A stretch of 64,000 nt of DNA from Zavarzinia compransoris (GCF_003173055.1 NZ_QGLF01000004.1:310001-374000), one strand, 5' to 3'; shown: positions 18,627 to 28,120, numbered from the stretch's first letter. Notes: a model not told the origin generated them from the sequence alone. Made by a program: numbers and translations.

Positions 18627-19212
18627 GCGCGTCGCGCCGCCCGGCCGCCGCCAGCCTCGTCAGGAAGGCGGCGCGGGCGGCGGGGGTGGAGTTCCGCACC
18701 GGGGCGAAGGTGCTGCGCGCGACCGGGCTGATGCCGCAGAATTTCAGGACCGTCCGGGTCATCATCCGGTGCCCCGGGGCGCCATAGGCCAGCCAGTTGA
18801 ACCAGCCCGGCGTGTCCAGGGTGACGATCAGGCGGCCGCTGCGCCCCTTGAGCAATTTGTCGGGCAGGGACGGGCCGTCGCCGCGATAGGCGAAGGCGAA
18901 GCCGGGCAGGAAGCTGCGGTCGAGGAAACCCTTCAGCAGGGCCGGGACCGAACCCCACCAGATCGGATAGACGAAGACGACGTGTTCCGCCGCCAGGATC
19001 GCCGCCCGGGCCCGTTCGAGGTCCGGCTCCAGGTCCTGGCGCTTGCGGTAGCCGTGGCGGAGGATCGGATCGAAGGCCATCTCGCCCAGCCGGAGCCGGG
19101 TGACCTCGGCCCCCGCGGCCCCCGCGGCCTCGGCATAGGCGGCTTCCGCGGCGGCGCAGAAACTGTCCCCGGACGGGTGGCCGAGGATGGTCAGGACGCG
19201 CCGGCCCGCCAT
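18613..19212 (-). CDS. NAD(P)H:quinone oxidoreductase-like flavodoxin-fold protein
   Basis: A 199-residue flavoprotein of the KefF/MdaB/NQO1-like family. The FMN/FAD phosphate region is LTILGHPSGDSFCAA, followed by the family motif FVYPIWWGSVPALLKGFLDR and GRLIVTLDTPGWF. It likely performs two-electron reduction of quinones or electrophiles. Its 3' end overlaps the styC-like gene by 14 bases in convergent orientation, and gshA lies just upstream on the same strand (10-base gap), which would fit a shared role in electrophile or redox defence. Confidence 0.88.
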   Translation of the reverse strand: MAGRRVLTILGHPSGDSFCAAAEAAYAEAAGAAGAEVTRLRLGEMAFDPILRHGYRKRQDLEPDLERARAAILAAEHVVFVYPIWWGSVPALLKGFLDRSFLPGFAFAYRGDGPSLPDKLLKGRSGRLIVTLDTPGWFNWLAYGAPGHRMMTRTVLKFCGISPVARSTFAPVRNSTPAARAAFLTRLAAAGRRDALSGR

Positions 19213-19222
19213 CGCCGCCGCC

Positions 19223-20584
19223 TCAATAGGCGTATTCGGCGAACAGGCGGGTGATGTCGCCGTGCCAGCGGTTCTGATAGGCGTCCAGCAAGTCGTCCGC
19301 CGGGCTGCGGCCGCTGTCGACCGTCTTCTTCAGGACTTCGATGAACAGGGTCTCGTCGCTGCCGAGGCCGTTGACCGCGGCCCGGCGCTTCAGGCCGGCG
19401 TCAGCGATCTCGACCAGGGGGCGGGCGAGGTCGAGCACGGTGCCCCGGCGGAAGGGGGCGCGCAGGCCCAGGCGCGGCACGGCGGCGCGCAGGGCCTGGC
19501 GTTCCTCCGCCGTCCAGTCCTTCACCAGGTCGAGACAGGCGGCCAGCGCCTGGTCGTCGTAGACCAGCCCGACCCAGAAGGCGGGCAGGGCACACAGCCG
19601 CTTCCAGGGGCCGCCGTCGGCGCCGCGCATCTCGATATAGCGCTTCACCCGGGCCTCGGGGAAAAGGGTGGTCAGATGGGCCGACCAGTCGCCGAGATGG
19701 GGTTTCTCGCCCGGCAGGGCGGGCAGGCGGCCGTCCAGGAAATCGCGGAACGACTGGCCGGAGGCATCGATATAGCGGTCGTCGCGATAGACGAAATACA
19801 TGGGCACGTCGAGCGCCCATTCGACATAAGCCTCGAAGCCGAAACCGTCCTCGAAGGCGAAGGGCAGCAGGCCGGTGCGGTCCGGGTCGGTATCCGACCA
19901 GATATGGGCGCGGTAGGACTGGAAGCCGTTGGGCCTGCCCTCGGTGAAGGGGGAATTGGCGAACAGCGCGGTCGCGACCGGCTGCAAGGCCAGCGCCACC
20001 CGCAGCTTGGCGACCATATCCGCCTCGGAGGCGAAATCGAGGTTCACCTGCACGGTCGAGGTGCGCAGCATCATGTCGAGGCCGAGATTGCCCTTCTTCG
20101 GCATATAGGCGCGCATGATGTCGTAGCGCCCCTTGGGCATCACCGGCACCTCTTCCCGCTTCCAGGTCGGCGCGAAGCCGAGGCCGATGAAGCCGAGGCC
20201 GAGTTCGCGGGCGACGGTCTGCACCTGTTCGAGGTGGGTCGCCACTTCGCCGCAGGTCTCGTGGATGGTTTGCAGGGGCGCGCCGGACAATTCGAACTGG
20301 CCGCCGGGCTCCAGGCTGATGGAGGCGCCGTTGGCCTCCAGCGCGATGATGTGGTCGCCCTCGAGGACCGGGGCCCAGCCGAAGCGGCGCAGGCCCTCCA
20401 GCATGGCGCGGATGCCGCGGTCGCCGTCATAAGGGACGGGGCCGAGATCGTCGAGGCGGAAGCCGAATTTCTCGTGCTCGGTGCCGATCCGCCACTCCGC
20501 CTTGGGCTTGCCCCCGCCGGCCATCCAGTCGACGAGCTGCTGCCGGTTTTCGATCGGCGCGCCGGCCGTTTGTATACCCGACAT
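19223..20584 (-). CDS. gshA: Glutamate-cysteine ligase, proteobacterial/plant type
   Basis: A 453-residue enzyme that makes gamma-glutamylcysteine, the first step of glutathione synthesis. The sequence matches the alphaproteobacterial/plant-type ligases: EWRIGTEHEKFGFR, LEGDHIIALEANGASISLEP, MLRTSTVQVNLDFASEADM and a C-terminal segment ending DITRLFAEYAY. Length is normal. It is followed by the flavodoxin-fold oxidoreductase on the same strand. Confidence 0.95.
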   Translation of the reverse strand: MSGIQTAGAPIENRQQLVDWMAGGGKPKAEWRIGTEHEKFGFRLDDLGPVPYDGDRGIRAMLEGLRRFGWAPVLEGDHIIALEANGASISLEPGGQFELSGAPLQTIHETCGEVATHLEQVQTVARELGLGFIGLGFAPTWKREEVPVMPKGRYDIMRAYMPKKGNLGLDMMLRTSTVQVNLDFASEADMVAKLRVALALQPVATALFANSPFTEGRPNGFQSYRAHIWSDTDPDRTGLLPFAFEDGFGFEAYVEWALDVPMYFVYRDDRYIDASGQSFRDFLDGRLPALPGEKPHLGDWSAHLTTLFPEARVKRYIEMRGADGGPWKRLCALPAFWVGLVYDDQALAACLDLVKDWTAEERQALRAAVPRLGLRAPFRRGTVLDLARPLVEIADAGLKRRAAVNGLGSDETLFIEVLKKTVDSGRSPADDLLDAYQNRWHGDITRLFAEYAY

Positions 20585-20682
20585 GTCTCACCTCCCCTGA
20601 TGACCGGCACATTGACTAGCCGAAAGGAGAAGGCGCTGTCCAGCGCCGGCCCATGCAGGTCCGGCATGTGAAAAGGGGCTGA

Positions 20683-21411
20683 TCAGCGCTCCCGCGCCGC
20701 CTGCAGCAGGGCAAGGCCGGCGATCGCCGCGGTTTCGGCGCGCAGGATGCGGGGGCCGAGGCCGGACGGGCGGACGAAGGGCAGGCGCCGCAGCAGCACC
20801 CGCTCGACCGGATCGAAGCCGCCCTCGGGCCCGATCAGCAGGGCCGCCGGCCCCGCGCCGATATCCCGGGCGGCATCGAGCAGGTGAGGGGCATCGCCCG
20901 CCTCGTCGCAGAAGAACAGGGGCACCGCCGGGTTCCAGGCGCCCAAGATCTGGTCCAGCTTGCGGATGTCCTCGATCGCGGGCACGGCGAGGCGGCCGCA
21001 TTGCTCGGCGGCCTCGACCGCATTGGCGCGCATGCGCTGGGCATTGGCGCGGTCGATCACGGTGCGCCGGGTGACGGCGGGGATCAGGCGGGTGGCGCCG
21101 AGTTCGGTCGCCTTTTCGGCGACGAATTCGACCTTGGCGCCGCGGATCGGCGCGAAGACCAGGCTCGTGTCGGCCTCGACCGGCTGGGGCGCCAGGGACT
21201 CGGCGGGGATCAGCGCCGCGCCCTTCTTGCCCTGGCGGGCGAGGCCGGCGCACCATTCGCCGTCGCGGCCGTTGAAGACGGCCACCTTGTCGCCGTCACC
21301 AAGACGCAGCACATGGGTCAGATAATGCGCCTGCCCGTCGTCGAGGGCGACGGCGATGCCGGGGGCGAGATCGGCGTCGACGAACAGGCGATGGCGCGGG
21401 CGCTCGGACAT
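20683..21411 (-). CDS. rsmE: 16S rRNA m3U1498 methyltransferase RsmE
   Basis: A 242-residue SPOUT-class methyltransferase acting on U1498 of 16S rRNA. A PUA-like N-terminus (HYLTHVLRLGDGDKVAVFNG) precedes the knotted SAM-binding domain with KATELGATRLIPAVTRR and the signature LLIGPEGGFDPVE, ending in LGPRILRAETAAIAGLALLQ. ATG at 21411. Divergent from ubiA with about 50 bases between starts. Confidence 0.96.
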   Translation of the reverse strand: MSERPRHRLFVDADLAPGIAVALDDGQAHYLTHVLRLGDGDKVAVFNGRDGEWCAGLARQGKKGAALIPAESLAPQPVEADTSLVFAPIRGAKVEFVAEKATELGATRLIPAVTRRTVIDRANAQRMRANAVEAAEQCGRLAVPAIEDIRKLDQILGAWNPAVPLFFCDEAGDAPHLLDAARDIGAGPAALLIGPEGGFDPVERVLLRRLPFVRPSGLGPRILRAETAAIAGLALLQAARER

Positions 21412-21462
21412 TTCGGCTTTCTGCTCCTTGAGACGATGCGGCTTTCCGGTTAGCACAGGGGA

Positions 21463-22428
21463 ATGAACATGCCCACCACGCCGTTTCCCCAGGGCGAAGC
21501 CCAGCCCACGCCCCAGGGCGAAGCCCGGCCCGCTGACGCCGCCCCGGTCACCTGGGTCGATCATATGCCGGCGGTGCTCCGGCCCTACCTCCGCCTTGCC
21601 CGGGCCGACCGGCCGATCGGCATCTGGCTCCTGATGCTGCCGTGCTGGTGGTCGGCGGCCCTGGCCGCGCCGGCGGGCGCGCTGCCGGACTGGCGCCTGC
21701 TGCTGCTGTTCTTCGTCGGGGCGGCGGTGATGCGCGGCGCCGGCTGCACCTTGAACGACATCGCCGACCGGGATATCGACGCCCGGGTCGCGCGCACCCG
21801 GGGCCGGCCGCTGCCCTCCGGCGCCATCGGGGTGAGGGCGGCCTTCGCCTTTCTCGCGGCGCAGGCGCTGGCGGGGCTGCTGGTGCTGTTGTCGCTGAAC
21901 ATGTTCACGGTCTGGCTCGGCATCGCCTCGCTGCTGCCGGTCGCGGTTTATCCCTTCATGAAGCGGATCACCCATTGGCCGCAGGCCGTGCTTGGCATCG
22001 CCTTCAACTGGGGGGCGCTGGTCGGCTGGTCGGCGGTCAGGGGCGATCTCGGCTGGCCGGCGGTGCTGCTCTATCTCGCCGGCATCCTGTGGACGCTCGG
22101 CTACGACACGATCTATGCCCATCAGGACAAGGAGGACGATGCCGTCGTCGGCGTGAAGTCGACGGCGTTGCGCCTCGGCGACCGGACCCGGCCGTTCCTG
22201 TGGCTGGTCTATGGCGGCATGGTCGCGCTGACCGGCGCCGCAGGGGCGCTGGCCGGGCTGGGCTGGCCGTTCTGGCTCGGGCTCGGGGCGGCGGCGCTGC
22301 ATCTCGGGTGGCAGGCGGCGACGACCGATTTCGATGACAGCCCCGAATGCCTGGCCCGCTTCAAGTCGAACAGCCGGCTCGGCTTCGTTATCTTCATCGC
22401 CATTGCCGCCGGCCAATGGGCGGCCTGA
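21463..22428 (+). CDS. ubiA: 4-hydroxybenzoate polyprenyltransferase
   Basis: A 321-residue membrane prenyltransferase that attaches the polyprenyl tail to 4-hydroxybenzoate in ubiquinone synthesis. The first Asp-rich motif is NDIADRDIDARVARTRGRPL and the second is DTIYAHQDKEDDAVVGVKST. The first ~30 residues form an extra proline/glutamine-rich leader encoded by two copies of a 24-base unit (around 21487-21530), so a later start is possible, but no better-placed ATG precedes the first helix. The OsmC gene follows by 9 bases. Confidence 0.96.
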   Translation: MNMPTTPFPQGEAQPTPQGEARPADAAPVTWVDHMPAVLRPYLRLARADRPIGIWLLMLPCWWSAALAAPAGALPDWRLLLLFFVGAAVMRGAGCTLNDIADRDIDARVARTRGRPLPSGAIGVRAAFAFLAAQALAGLLVLLSLNMFTVWLGIASLLPVAVYPFMKRITHWPQAVLGIAFNWGALVGWSAVRGDLGWPAVLLYLAGILWTLGYDTIYAHQDKEDDAVVGVKSTALRLGDRTRPFLWLVYGGMVALTGAAGALAGLGWPFWLGLGAAALHLGWQAATTDFDDSPECLARFKSNSRLGFVIFIAIAAGQWAA

Positions 22429-22437
22429 GGGGGGATC

Positions 22438-22824
22438 ATGGCCAAGGCAACGACCGTCAGCACCGAAGGCGTGTTCCAGGACATCACCTGCCGCCAGCAC
22501 CACCTGACCGCCGACGAGCCGCAGGGCAACGGCGGCACCGACCGGGCGCCCGCGCCCTATGAATTGCTGCTGGCGTCGCTCGGCGCCTGTTCGTCGGCGA
22601 CGCTGCGCCTCTATGCGGCGCGGAAGGGCTGGGAGCTCGGCCGGATCGAGGTCGTCGCCACCTTCGCCCGCGACGAGGCGGGGGTGGAGACGATCCGGCG
22701 CCAGGTGTCCCTGGGCGCGCCCCTCGACGCCGACCAGCGCGCCCGGCTGGCCGAGATCATCGAGAAGACGCCGGTCACCAAGACCCTGAAGCGCTCGATG
22801 ACCATCACCACCACGTTTCCCTGA
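22438..22824 (+). CDS. OsmC family protein
   Basis: A 128-residue OsmC/Ohr-fold protein. Members reduce organic hydroperoxides with a pair of cysteines. The first is present in LLASLGACSSATLRLYAARK, but the second position, normally Cys-Pro, reads EKTPVTKTLKRSMTI, with Thr in place of Cys. It therefore may not act as a classical two-cysteine peroxidase. It follows ubiA by 9 bases. Confidence 0.9.
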   Translation: MAKATTVSTEGVFQDITCRQHHLTADEPQGNGGTDRAPAPYELLLASLGACSSATLRLYAARKGWELGRIEVVATFARDEAGVETIRRQVSLGAPLDADQRARLAEIIEKTPVTKTLKRSMTITTTFP

Positions 22825-22845
22825 CCGCCGCTCCCTGACCGCCGC

Positions 22846-24057
22846 TCAGCGCCTTTCCTTCAGGGTCGGCAGGAAGACCGTCAGGATCCCGAGGGCCGGC
22901 AGGTAGGAACAGAGCGTATAGACATATTCGATACTGGTCGCATCCGCGATCCGGCCGAGCACGGCGGCGCCGAGGCCGCCGAGGCCGAAGGCGAAGCCGA
23001 AGAACAGCCCGGCCACCATGCCCACCCGCCCCGGCATCAATTCCTGGCCATAGACGACGATGGCCGAGAAGGCGGACGACAGCACCAGGCCGACGATCAC
23101 CGACAGCACGCCGGTCCAGAACAGGCTGGCGTAGGGCAGGGCCAGGGTGAAGGGCAGCACCCCCAGGATCGAGCCCCAGATGACGTATTTCCGGCCGATG
23201 CGGTCGCCGATCGGGCCGCCCGCGATGGTGCCGACCGCGACCGCGCCGAGGAAGACGAAGAGGCGGAGCTGCGCCTCCTCGATGCCGAGGCCGAAACGGT
23301 GGATCAGGAAGAAGGTGTAATAGCTCTGGAAGCTCGACATATAGATGAACTTCGAGAACATGAGCACGATCAGCACGGCCATGGCACCCGCGACCTGGCC
23401 GCGGCCAAGGGTGACGCCGTCGACCGAGGCGCGCTTCGGCTTGCCCCCCAGGGCGCGGCGCGGGCCGTACCAGGTGCCGATCTGCCACAGCACGCTCATC
23501 CCCACCAGGGCGACGCCGGCGAACCAGGCGACCGCGCTCTGCCCGTTCGGCAGGATGACGAAGGCGGCCAGCAGGGGGCCGATCGCGGAACCGGCATTGC
23601 CGCCGACCTGGAACAGGGACTGGGCGAAGCCGTGCCGGCCGCCCGAGGAGAGACGGGCGATGCGCGAGGCTTCGGGGTGGAAGATCGACGAGCCGGTGCC
23701 GAGCAGGGCGGCGCCCGCCAGCACGGCGCTATAGCTCCAGGCCTGGGAGATCAGCACGAGGCCGCCCATGGTCAGGCCCATGCCGACCACCAGCGAATAG
23801 GGCTTCGGATATTTGTCGGTGACGATGCCGACCACCGGCTGAAGGATCGAGCCGGTCATCTGGTAAGTGAAGGTGACGAGGCCGATCTGGCTGAAGGTCA
23901 GGGCGAAATTATCCTTCAGCATGGGATAGATCGCCGGCAGCAGCGATTGCAGCAGGTCGTTCACCATATGGCAGAAGCTGATCGCCAGCAGCACCATCAA
24001 GGTGGCGCCCGCTGCCGACGGCTCGCGCCCGGCCGGATTCAGGGTCGTGTCGCTCAT
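22846..24057 (-). CDS. fsr: Fosmidomycin-resistance-type MFS exporter
   Basis: A 403-residue major facilitator with twelve predicted helices. It resembles the Fsr family: ISFCHMVNDLLQSLLPAIYP, FALTFSQIGLVTFTYQMTGS, ILQPVVGIVTDKYPKPYS and the HPEASRIARLSSGGRHGFAQ segment. Fsr exports fosmidomycin in E. coli, but natural substrates are unclear. Divergent AraC-type regulator gene with about 105 bases between starts suggests local control. Confidence 0.9.
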   Translation of the reverse strand: MSDTTLNPAGREPSAAGATLMVLLAISFCHMVNDLLQSLLPAIYPMLKDNFALTFSQIGLVTFTYQMTGSILQPVVGIVTDKYPKPYSLVVGMGLTMGGLVLISQAWSYSAVLAGAALLGTGSSIFHPEASRIARLSSGGRHGFAQSLFQVGGNAGSAIGPLLAAFVILPNGQSAVAWFAGVALVGMSVLWQIGTWYGPRRALGGKPKRASVDGVTLGRGQVAGAMAVLIVLMFSKFIYMSSFQSYYTFFLIHRFGLGIEEAQLRLFVFLGAVAVGTIAGGPIGDRIGRKYVIWGSILGVLPFTLALPYASLFWTGVLSVIVGLVLSSAFSAIVVYGQELMPGRVGMVAGLFFGFAFGLGGLGAAVLGRIADATSIEYVYTLCSYLPALGILTVFLPTLKERR

Positions 24058-24163
24058 GTCGTTCTCCCGGCCGTTGCTGTGGCCGTGCTCTCCAGTCAGC
24101 GATACTATTGTCTGGCGCGTGACCTACCATCGCAGGCGGGTCGATCAATTTCGCGAGTGGGCC

Positions 24164-24943
24164 ATGGTCCGGAATGTCAGCGTTGCAGAATATGAAGCCG
24201 TGCCCCGGGCGGTGCTGGCGGTCGGCAACGATTATCCTGCCGGCTACGAGAAGGCGCCGCACCGGCACCGGCGGGCGCAGCTGCTCTATGCCACCTCGGG
24301 CGTGATGCTGGTCGGCACCGAGGCGGGCACCTGGCTGGTGCCGCCGGACCGCGCGGTCTGGATCCCGCCCTGGGTGACCCATTCCATGCGCTCGACCGGC
24401 ATGCCGCTCGGCACCCGCAGCCTGTTCATCGAGCCGGACGCGATCGACGGCCTGCTGGAGGAGTGCCGGGTGGTGCGGATCACGCCCCTGATGCGCGCCC
24501 TGATCCTGGAGGCGGTGGACCTCCCGGTCGAATATGACGCCGAGGGGCGGGCGGCGCTGATCATGAACCTGCTGCTGCACGAATTGCGCGAATTGCCGCC
24601 GCTGCCCTACAGCCTGCCCATGCCGGCGGGCGGGCCGCTCTATCAGGCCTGCCACGATTTCGCCCAGGCGCCGGATCCCCATGCCACGATCGACGGCTGG
24701 TGCCACCGCCTGAACATGAGCCGGCGCAGCTTCACCCGCGCCTTCCGGCGAGCGACCGGCCTCAGTTTCGCGCAATGGCGCCAGCGCGCCTGCATCTTCG
24801 CCGCCCTGCCGCGCCTCGGCGAGGGGGAGGCGGTGACCACCGTCGCCATGGATCTCGGCTATGACAGCGTCGCCGCCTTCACCACCATGTTCCGGCGGCA
24901 ATTGGGCGAGCCGCCCAGCCGCTATTTCCGGCAGGTGGCGTGA
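24164..24943 (+). CDS. AraC family regulator with cupin sensor
   Basis: A 259-residue regulator. The N-terminal cupin (HRHRRAQLLYATSGVMLV, then WLVPPDRAVWIPPWVTHSM) is of the type that senses small ligands. The C-terminal AraC DNA-binding domain has LNMSRRSFTRAFRRATGLSF and the second helix pair AMDLGYDSVAAFTTMFRRQL ending in PSRYFRQ. It is divergent from the fsr exporter, which is its likely target. Start ATG at 24164 lacks a strong ribosome-binding site. Confidence 0.92.
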   Translation: MVRNVSVAEYEAVPRAVLAVGNDYPAGYEKAPHRHRRAQLLYATSGVMLVGTEAGTWLVPPDRAVWIPPWVTHSMRSTGMPLGTRSLFIEPDAIDGLLEECRVVRITPLMRALILEAVDLPVEYDAEGRAALIMNLLLHELRELPPLPYSLPMPAGGPLYQACHDFAQAPDPHATIDGWCHRLNMSRRSFTRAFRRATGLSFAQWRQRACIFAALPRLGEGEAVTTVAMDLGYDSVAAFTTMFRRQLGEPPSRYFRQVA

Positions 24944-24949
24944 CGACGC

Positions 24950-25663
24950 CTATTGGATGGTGATGTCGGCCTCGGCCACCGCGCCCCAGAAGGCATAGCG
25001 CAGGCGATAGCGCCCGCTGGCGAGCAGGGCGCCCGGAATGTCGATGCGGTCGCGGCTGATCAGGGTCTCGCCCGGCTTCAGGGTCGATTCCGCCACCACT
25101 TGGGCGCAGAGGTCGGCTTCCTTGGCCAGGATCACGCTGCCCCGGGGATCGAGGATCTGCCAGGTCGCGACATCGCAGGGCGTGGGCGCGCTGAGGCGGG
25201 CGATGGCCGCGCTGATGTTGCTGAGGCGGGCCTCGATCGGCAGGGCTAGGGTGCCGCTGCCTTGGCTCGGCAGGCGGCTGGGGGCGCGCAGCGCGAGGCG
25301 CAGCGCCTTGTCCGGCGGCCTCGCCAGGGTCGCGCCCGTATCTACGGTGGCGGCGGTGGCCGCCGGCGGCGGGCTGCCCACCGCGATCTCGGCCGGGGCG
25401 GGCGAGGCCGGCGCCACCGGGGCGACGACCTCCGCGGTGCCGATGACGGCGGGCGGCGGCACCGCCGGGGCCAGCGCGGCCGGCTCGGTAACCGGGGCGA
25501 CGGCTTTCGGCACCGGGCGTCGGCTCGGCATCACCGGCGGCACGGCGGGTGCGGCAGAGGCGGGCGCAGCATGATACGACGGCGCCGGAGTCTCGCCCAA
25601 CTCGGCACAGGCCGCGACGGCACACAAGGCCGCCAGCGCGATGACAGATCTACCCCTCAGCAT
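24950..25663 (-). CDS. Lipoprotein with BsuPI-like C-terminal domain
   Basis: A 237-residue predicted lipoprotein: signal peptide with lipobox AVAAC (Cys near residue 19), then ~100 residues of Pro/Ala-rich linker, then a beta-rich domain from about residue 125 (LALRAPSRL to the end). The pattern ATWQILDPRG, LKPGETLISRD and SGRYRLRYAFWG looks like the intracellular proteinase inhibitor BsuPI fold. The assignment is by eye. It converges with the AraC gene. Confidence 0.65.
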   Translation of the reverse strand: MLRGRSVIALAALCAVAACAELGETPAPSYHAAPASAAPAVPPVMPSRRPVPKAVAPVTEPAALAPAVPPPAVIGTAEVVAPVAPASPAPAEIAVGSPPPAATAATVDTGATLARPPDKALRLALRAPSRLPSQGSGTLALPIEARLSNISAAIARLSAPTPCDVATWQILDPRGSVILAKEADLCAQVVAESTLKPGETLISRDRIDIPGALLASGRYRLRYAFWGAVAEADITIQ

Positions 25664-25730
25664 GATGACAAGGGAACGCGGCCGCGCGCCGCGGTCAAGC
25701 ACCTTGTCGCCGATTTAGGTGTGATCGCCG

Positions 25731-26936
25731 TCACTCGATGTATTTGAAGGCCAGGGCGCGGGCATTGGCGACGGCCTGTTCGCCGATCCTGGTATAGGCG
25801 GTCAGGGTGTTGCGCGCCTTCAGGTAGGATTCGAAGATCTTCCGGCCGGTGGCGTCCGCCTTCTCCCGCTCCTCGGCCAGGAGTTCGCCGGAGGCATTGC
25901 CGAGCGCGATCATCACCTCGTTCGAGACCCGGGCGACCTTGGTGCCCTTGGCGATCAGGGTGGCCAGCGCCTCGCCGTTCCGCAGCGCGCATTCGGCCCA
26001 GAGATCGTCGCAGGCGGCCTGGGCGGCGGCGGCGACCACCGCCTTCAGGTCGGCCGGCAGGGCCTCGAATTTCTCCTTCGAGACCAGGAGTTCGAGGGCG
26101 CCCGCGGGATCGTGGAAACTGGGGCCGTAGTAATAGTCCGCCTGCTGGTTCAGGCCGAGGGCGAGGTCGCTGTAAGGCCCGGCCCAATCGGCCGCGTCCA
26201 GGCTGCGGCTTTGCAGGGCCTGGAGGATTTCCCCCGCCGGCAGGCTGGCGGTGGCGACGCCGAGGCGGGCGAGAACCTCCGCGCCGAGGCCGGAACTGCG
26301 CATCTTCAGGCCGCGCAGATCCTCGCCGGAGCGGATCTCCTTGCGGAACCAGCCGAGCATCTGGGTGCCCGAGGTCCCGGCCAGGAACGCCTTCACCCCG
26401 AAGGGGGCATAGATCTCGTCCCAAAGCCCCTGGCCGCCGCCGTAGAGCACCCAGGCCGCGTGCTCGTTCGCCGTCAGGCCGAAGGGCACGGCGGTGAAGA
26501 AGGCGGCCTGGCGGTGCCGGGCCATGTGATAGGCGGCAAGATCATGGGCCATGTCGGCGCGGCCGTCGGCGACGGCGGCGAAACCGTCCAGGGCCGGGGC
26601 CAGTTCGCCGGCGCCGTGGACCTTCACCGTCAGGCGCCCGCCCGACATGTCGGTGATGCGCTGGGCCAGGCGTTCCGCCGCCTTGCCGGCGCCGGCCAGG
26701 CCCTTGGGCCAGGCGGTGGCCATGCGCCATTCGATGCGTTCGGGCAGGACGGCCGGGGCGGCCGGCAGGGCGGCCTGTGCCGTGTCGGACGGGAGCGGCG
26801 GGGACGGCTTCAGCCCCGGCGTCGGCGGCGTCTGCGCCCTGGCCGCGGCCAGGGGGGCGCCGGCCGCGACCGCGGTCCCGCCCAGCACGGCGCCGGCCAG
26901 GAAGCGGCGCCGATCCGTGTCCGGTCCCCCGGTCAT
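25731..26936 (-). CDS. TRAP transporter solute-binding protein, TakP-like
   Basis: A 401-residue periplasmic binding protein (DctP/TAXI-related TakP branch that binds 2-oxo acids). A Tat signal DRRRFLAGAVLGGTAVAAG starts the protein. Family stretches: RMATAWPKGLAGAGKAAERL, AAFFTAVPFGLTANEHAAWV, MLGWFRKEI, LRGLKMRSSGLGAEVL with the carboxylate-binding Arg, and AADWAGPYSDLALGLNQQAD. ATG at 26936. No DctQ/DctM membrane subunits are nearby, so its transporter partner is elsewhere or it acts otherwise. Confidence 0.92.
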   Translation of the reverse strand: MTGGPDTDRRRFLAGAVLGGTAVAAGAPLAAARAQTPPTPGLKPSPPLPSDTAQAALPAAPAVLPERIEWRMATAWPKGLAGAGKAAERLAQRITDMSGGRLTVKVHGAGELAPALDGFAAVADGRADMAHDLAAYHMARHRQAAFFTAVPFGLTANEHAAWVLYGGGQGLWDEIYAPFGVKAFLAGTSGTQMLGWFRKEIRSGEDLRGLKMRSSGLGAEVLARLGVATASLPAGEILQALQSRSLDAADWAGPYSDLALGLNQQADYYYGPSFHDPAGALELLVSKEKFEALPADLKAVVAAAAQAACDDLWAECALRNGEALATLIAKGTKVARVSNEVMIALGNASGELLAEEREKADATGRKIFESYLKARNTLTAYTRIGEQAVANARALAFKYIE

Positions 26937-26985
26937 GGCAAGGCGGCCTGCCGGCGCAGGGCCGGGCCGATAAGGCAAGAAAGCA

Positions 26986-27729
26986 TCAGAGCGCGCTGTC
27001 CGTCGTCTTGATGGCCAAGGGTTTCCAGCCTTCGGGCCCCAGGCCCTCCAGCGGTTGATAGCGCGCCTTATAGACCATCTTGCGGCAACCCTCGATCCAA
27101 TAACCGAGGTAGACATAGGGCAGGCCGAGCTGCGCCGCCCGCTCGATCTGGCGGAGCACCAGATTGGTGCCCAGCGAACGGGTCTCGTCGTCGGGATCGA
27201 AGAAGGAATAGACCAGGGACAGGCCGTCGGCCAGCCGGTCGATCAGGCAGGCCGAGACCAGCCGCCCGCCCGGCATCCGGTATTCGGCGACATGGGTCTG
27301 GATCGGGCTGTCCTCGATCATGGCGGCATAGTCGAGGGCGTCCATCTCCACCATGCCGCCGCCGGGGTGGCGCGCCTCGAGATAATGGCGCAGCAGGGCG
27401 AATTGTTCTTCCGTCGCCAAAGCCGGCGACTCGGTCATCACCAGATCATCGTTCCGGGCCATGATGCGCCGGGCATTGCGCGAGAAGCGGAAGGCCGCCA
27501 CCGGCACCCGGACCGAGACGCAGGCCTGGCAGCCGTCGCAGGCGGGCTTATAGGCGATGCCCTGGCTGCGCCGGAAGCCGGCATGGGTGAGGGCATCGTT
27601 GAGACCGACCGGATCGTCGCCGTTGAGGCGCGTGAACACCTTCCTCTCCATGCGGCCCGGCAGGTAGGGGCAGGGCGCGGGCACGGTGACGAAGAAGTAC
27701 GGGAAGCGAACCGTTGTGTGCTCGGTCAA
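26986..27729 (-). CDS. bpt: Aspartate/glutamate leucyltransferase (N-end rule)
   Basis: A 247-residue enzyme that transfers Leu to proteins with N-terminal Asp or Glu, marking them for ClpAP. It has the Bpt/ATE pattern: cysteine motif [15 protein letters not shown], the middle [19 protein letters not shown], and [20 protein letters not shown]. Start is TTG at 27729, giving [18 protein letters not shown] lies about 13 bases upstream, so the start is plausible rather than certain. Confidence 0.94.
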   Translation of the reverse strand: MTEHTTVRFPYFFVTVPAPCPYLPGRMERKVFTRLNGDDPVGLNDALTHAGFRRSQGIAYKPACDGCQACVSVRVPVAAFRFSRNARRIMARNDDLVMTESPALATEEQFALLRHYLEARHPGGGMVEMDALDYAAMIEDSPIQTHVAEYRMPGGRLVSACLIDRLADGLSLVYSFFDPDDETRSLGTNLVLRQIERAAQLGLPYVYLGYWIEGCRKMVYKARYQPLEGLGPEGWKPLAIKTTDSAL

Positions 27730-27817
27730 GTCGGTCTTTCTTTCCTCGGGGCGTCGGCCTCTGCCCCGATTGCACGATGTTCCGCCCCCTCAAGTCAATG
27801 CGCGCGGGGGCGGGGGG

Positions 27818-28120
27818 TCAATGCGAATCCGCCGGATCGGCGATGACTATCGTGAATTCCTCCCCACCTTCGGGGGACCAGCCCTCGACAAGCTGATCGG
27901 CCAGGAAACCGATCGCCGTCTGCGCCTGATAGCGGTGGTCGGCCAGGGTCGCCGGGCTGACGTCGTCGGCGAACATGCAGCGCACCAGGACGTTCAGGTC
28001 CAGCGCGCCGCGGCTCAGGCCGACGACGAATTCGACCCCCGGGCGCGGCTCCTCGTCGTCGATCAGGAATTGCGCGTGAAACGCGTCGTCGATCCGAAAA
28101 CCCCAGTCCAGTGCCGACAT
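27818..28120 (-). CDS. Conserved-looking hypothetical protein, 100 aa
   Basis: A 100-residue acidic protein I do not recognise. It begins MSALDWGFRIDDAFHAQFLI and contains VLVRCMFADDVSPATLADHR, with no signal peptide or membrane segment. ATG at 28120 lies 58 bases from the divergent start of the FAD oxidase gene. Composition and codon use match its neighbours, supporting a real gene. Confidence 0.6.
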   Translation of the reverse strand: MSALDWGFRIDDAFHAQFLIDDEEPRPGVEFVVGLSRGALDLNVLVRCMFADDVSPATLADHRYQAQTAIGFLADQLVEGWSPEGGEEFTIVIADPADSH

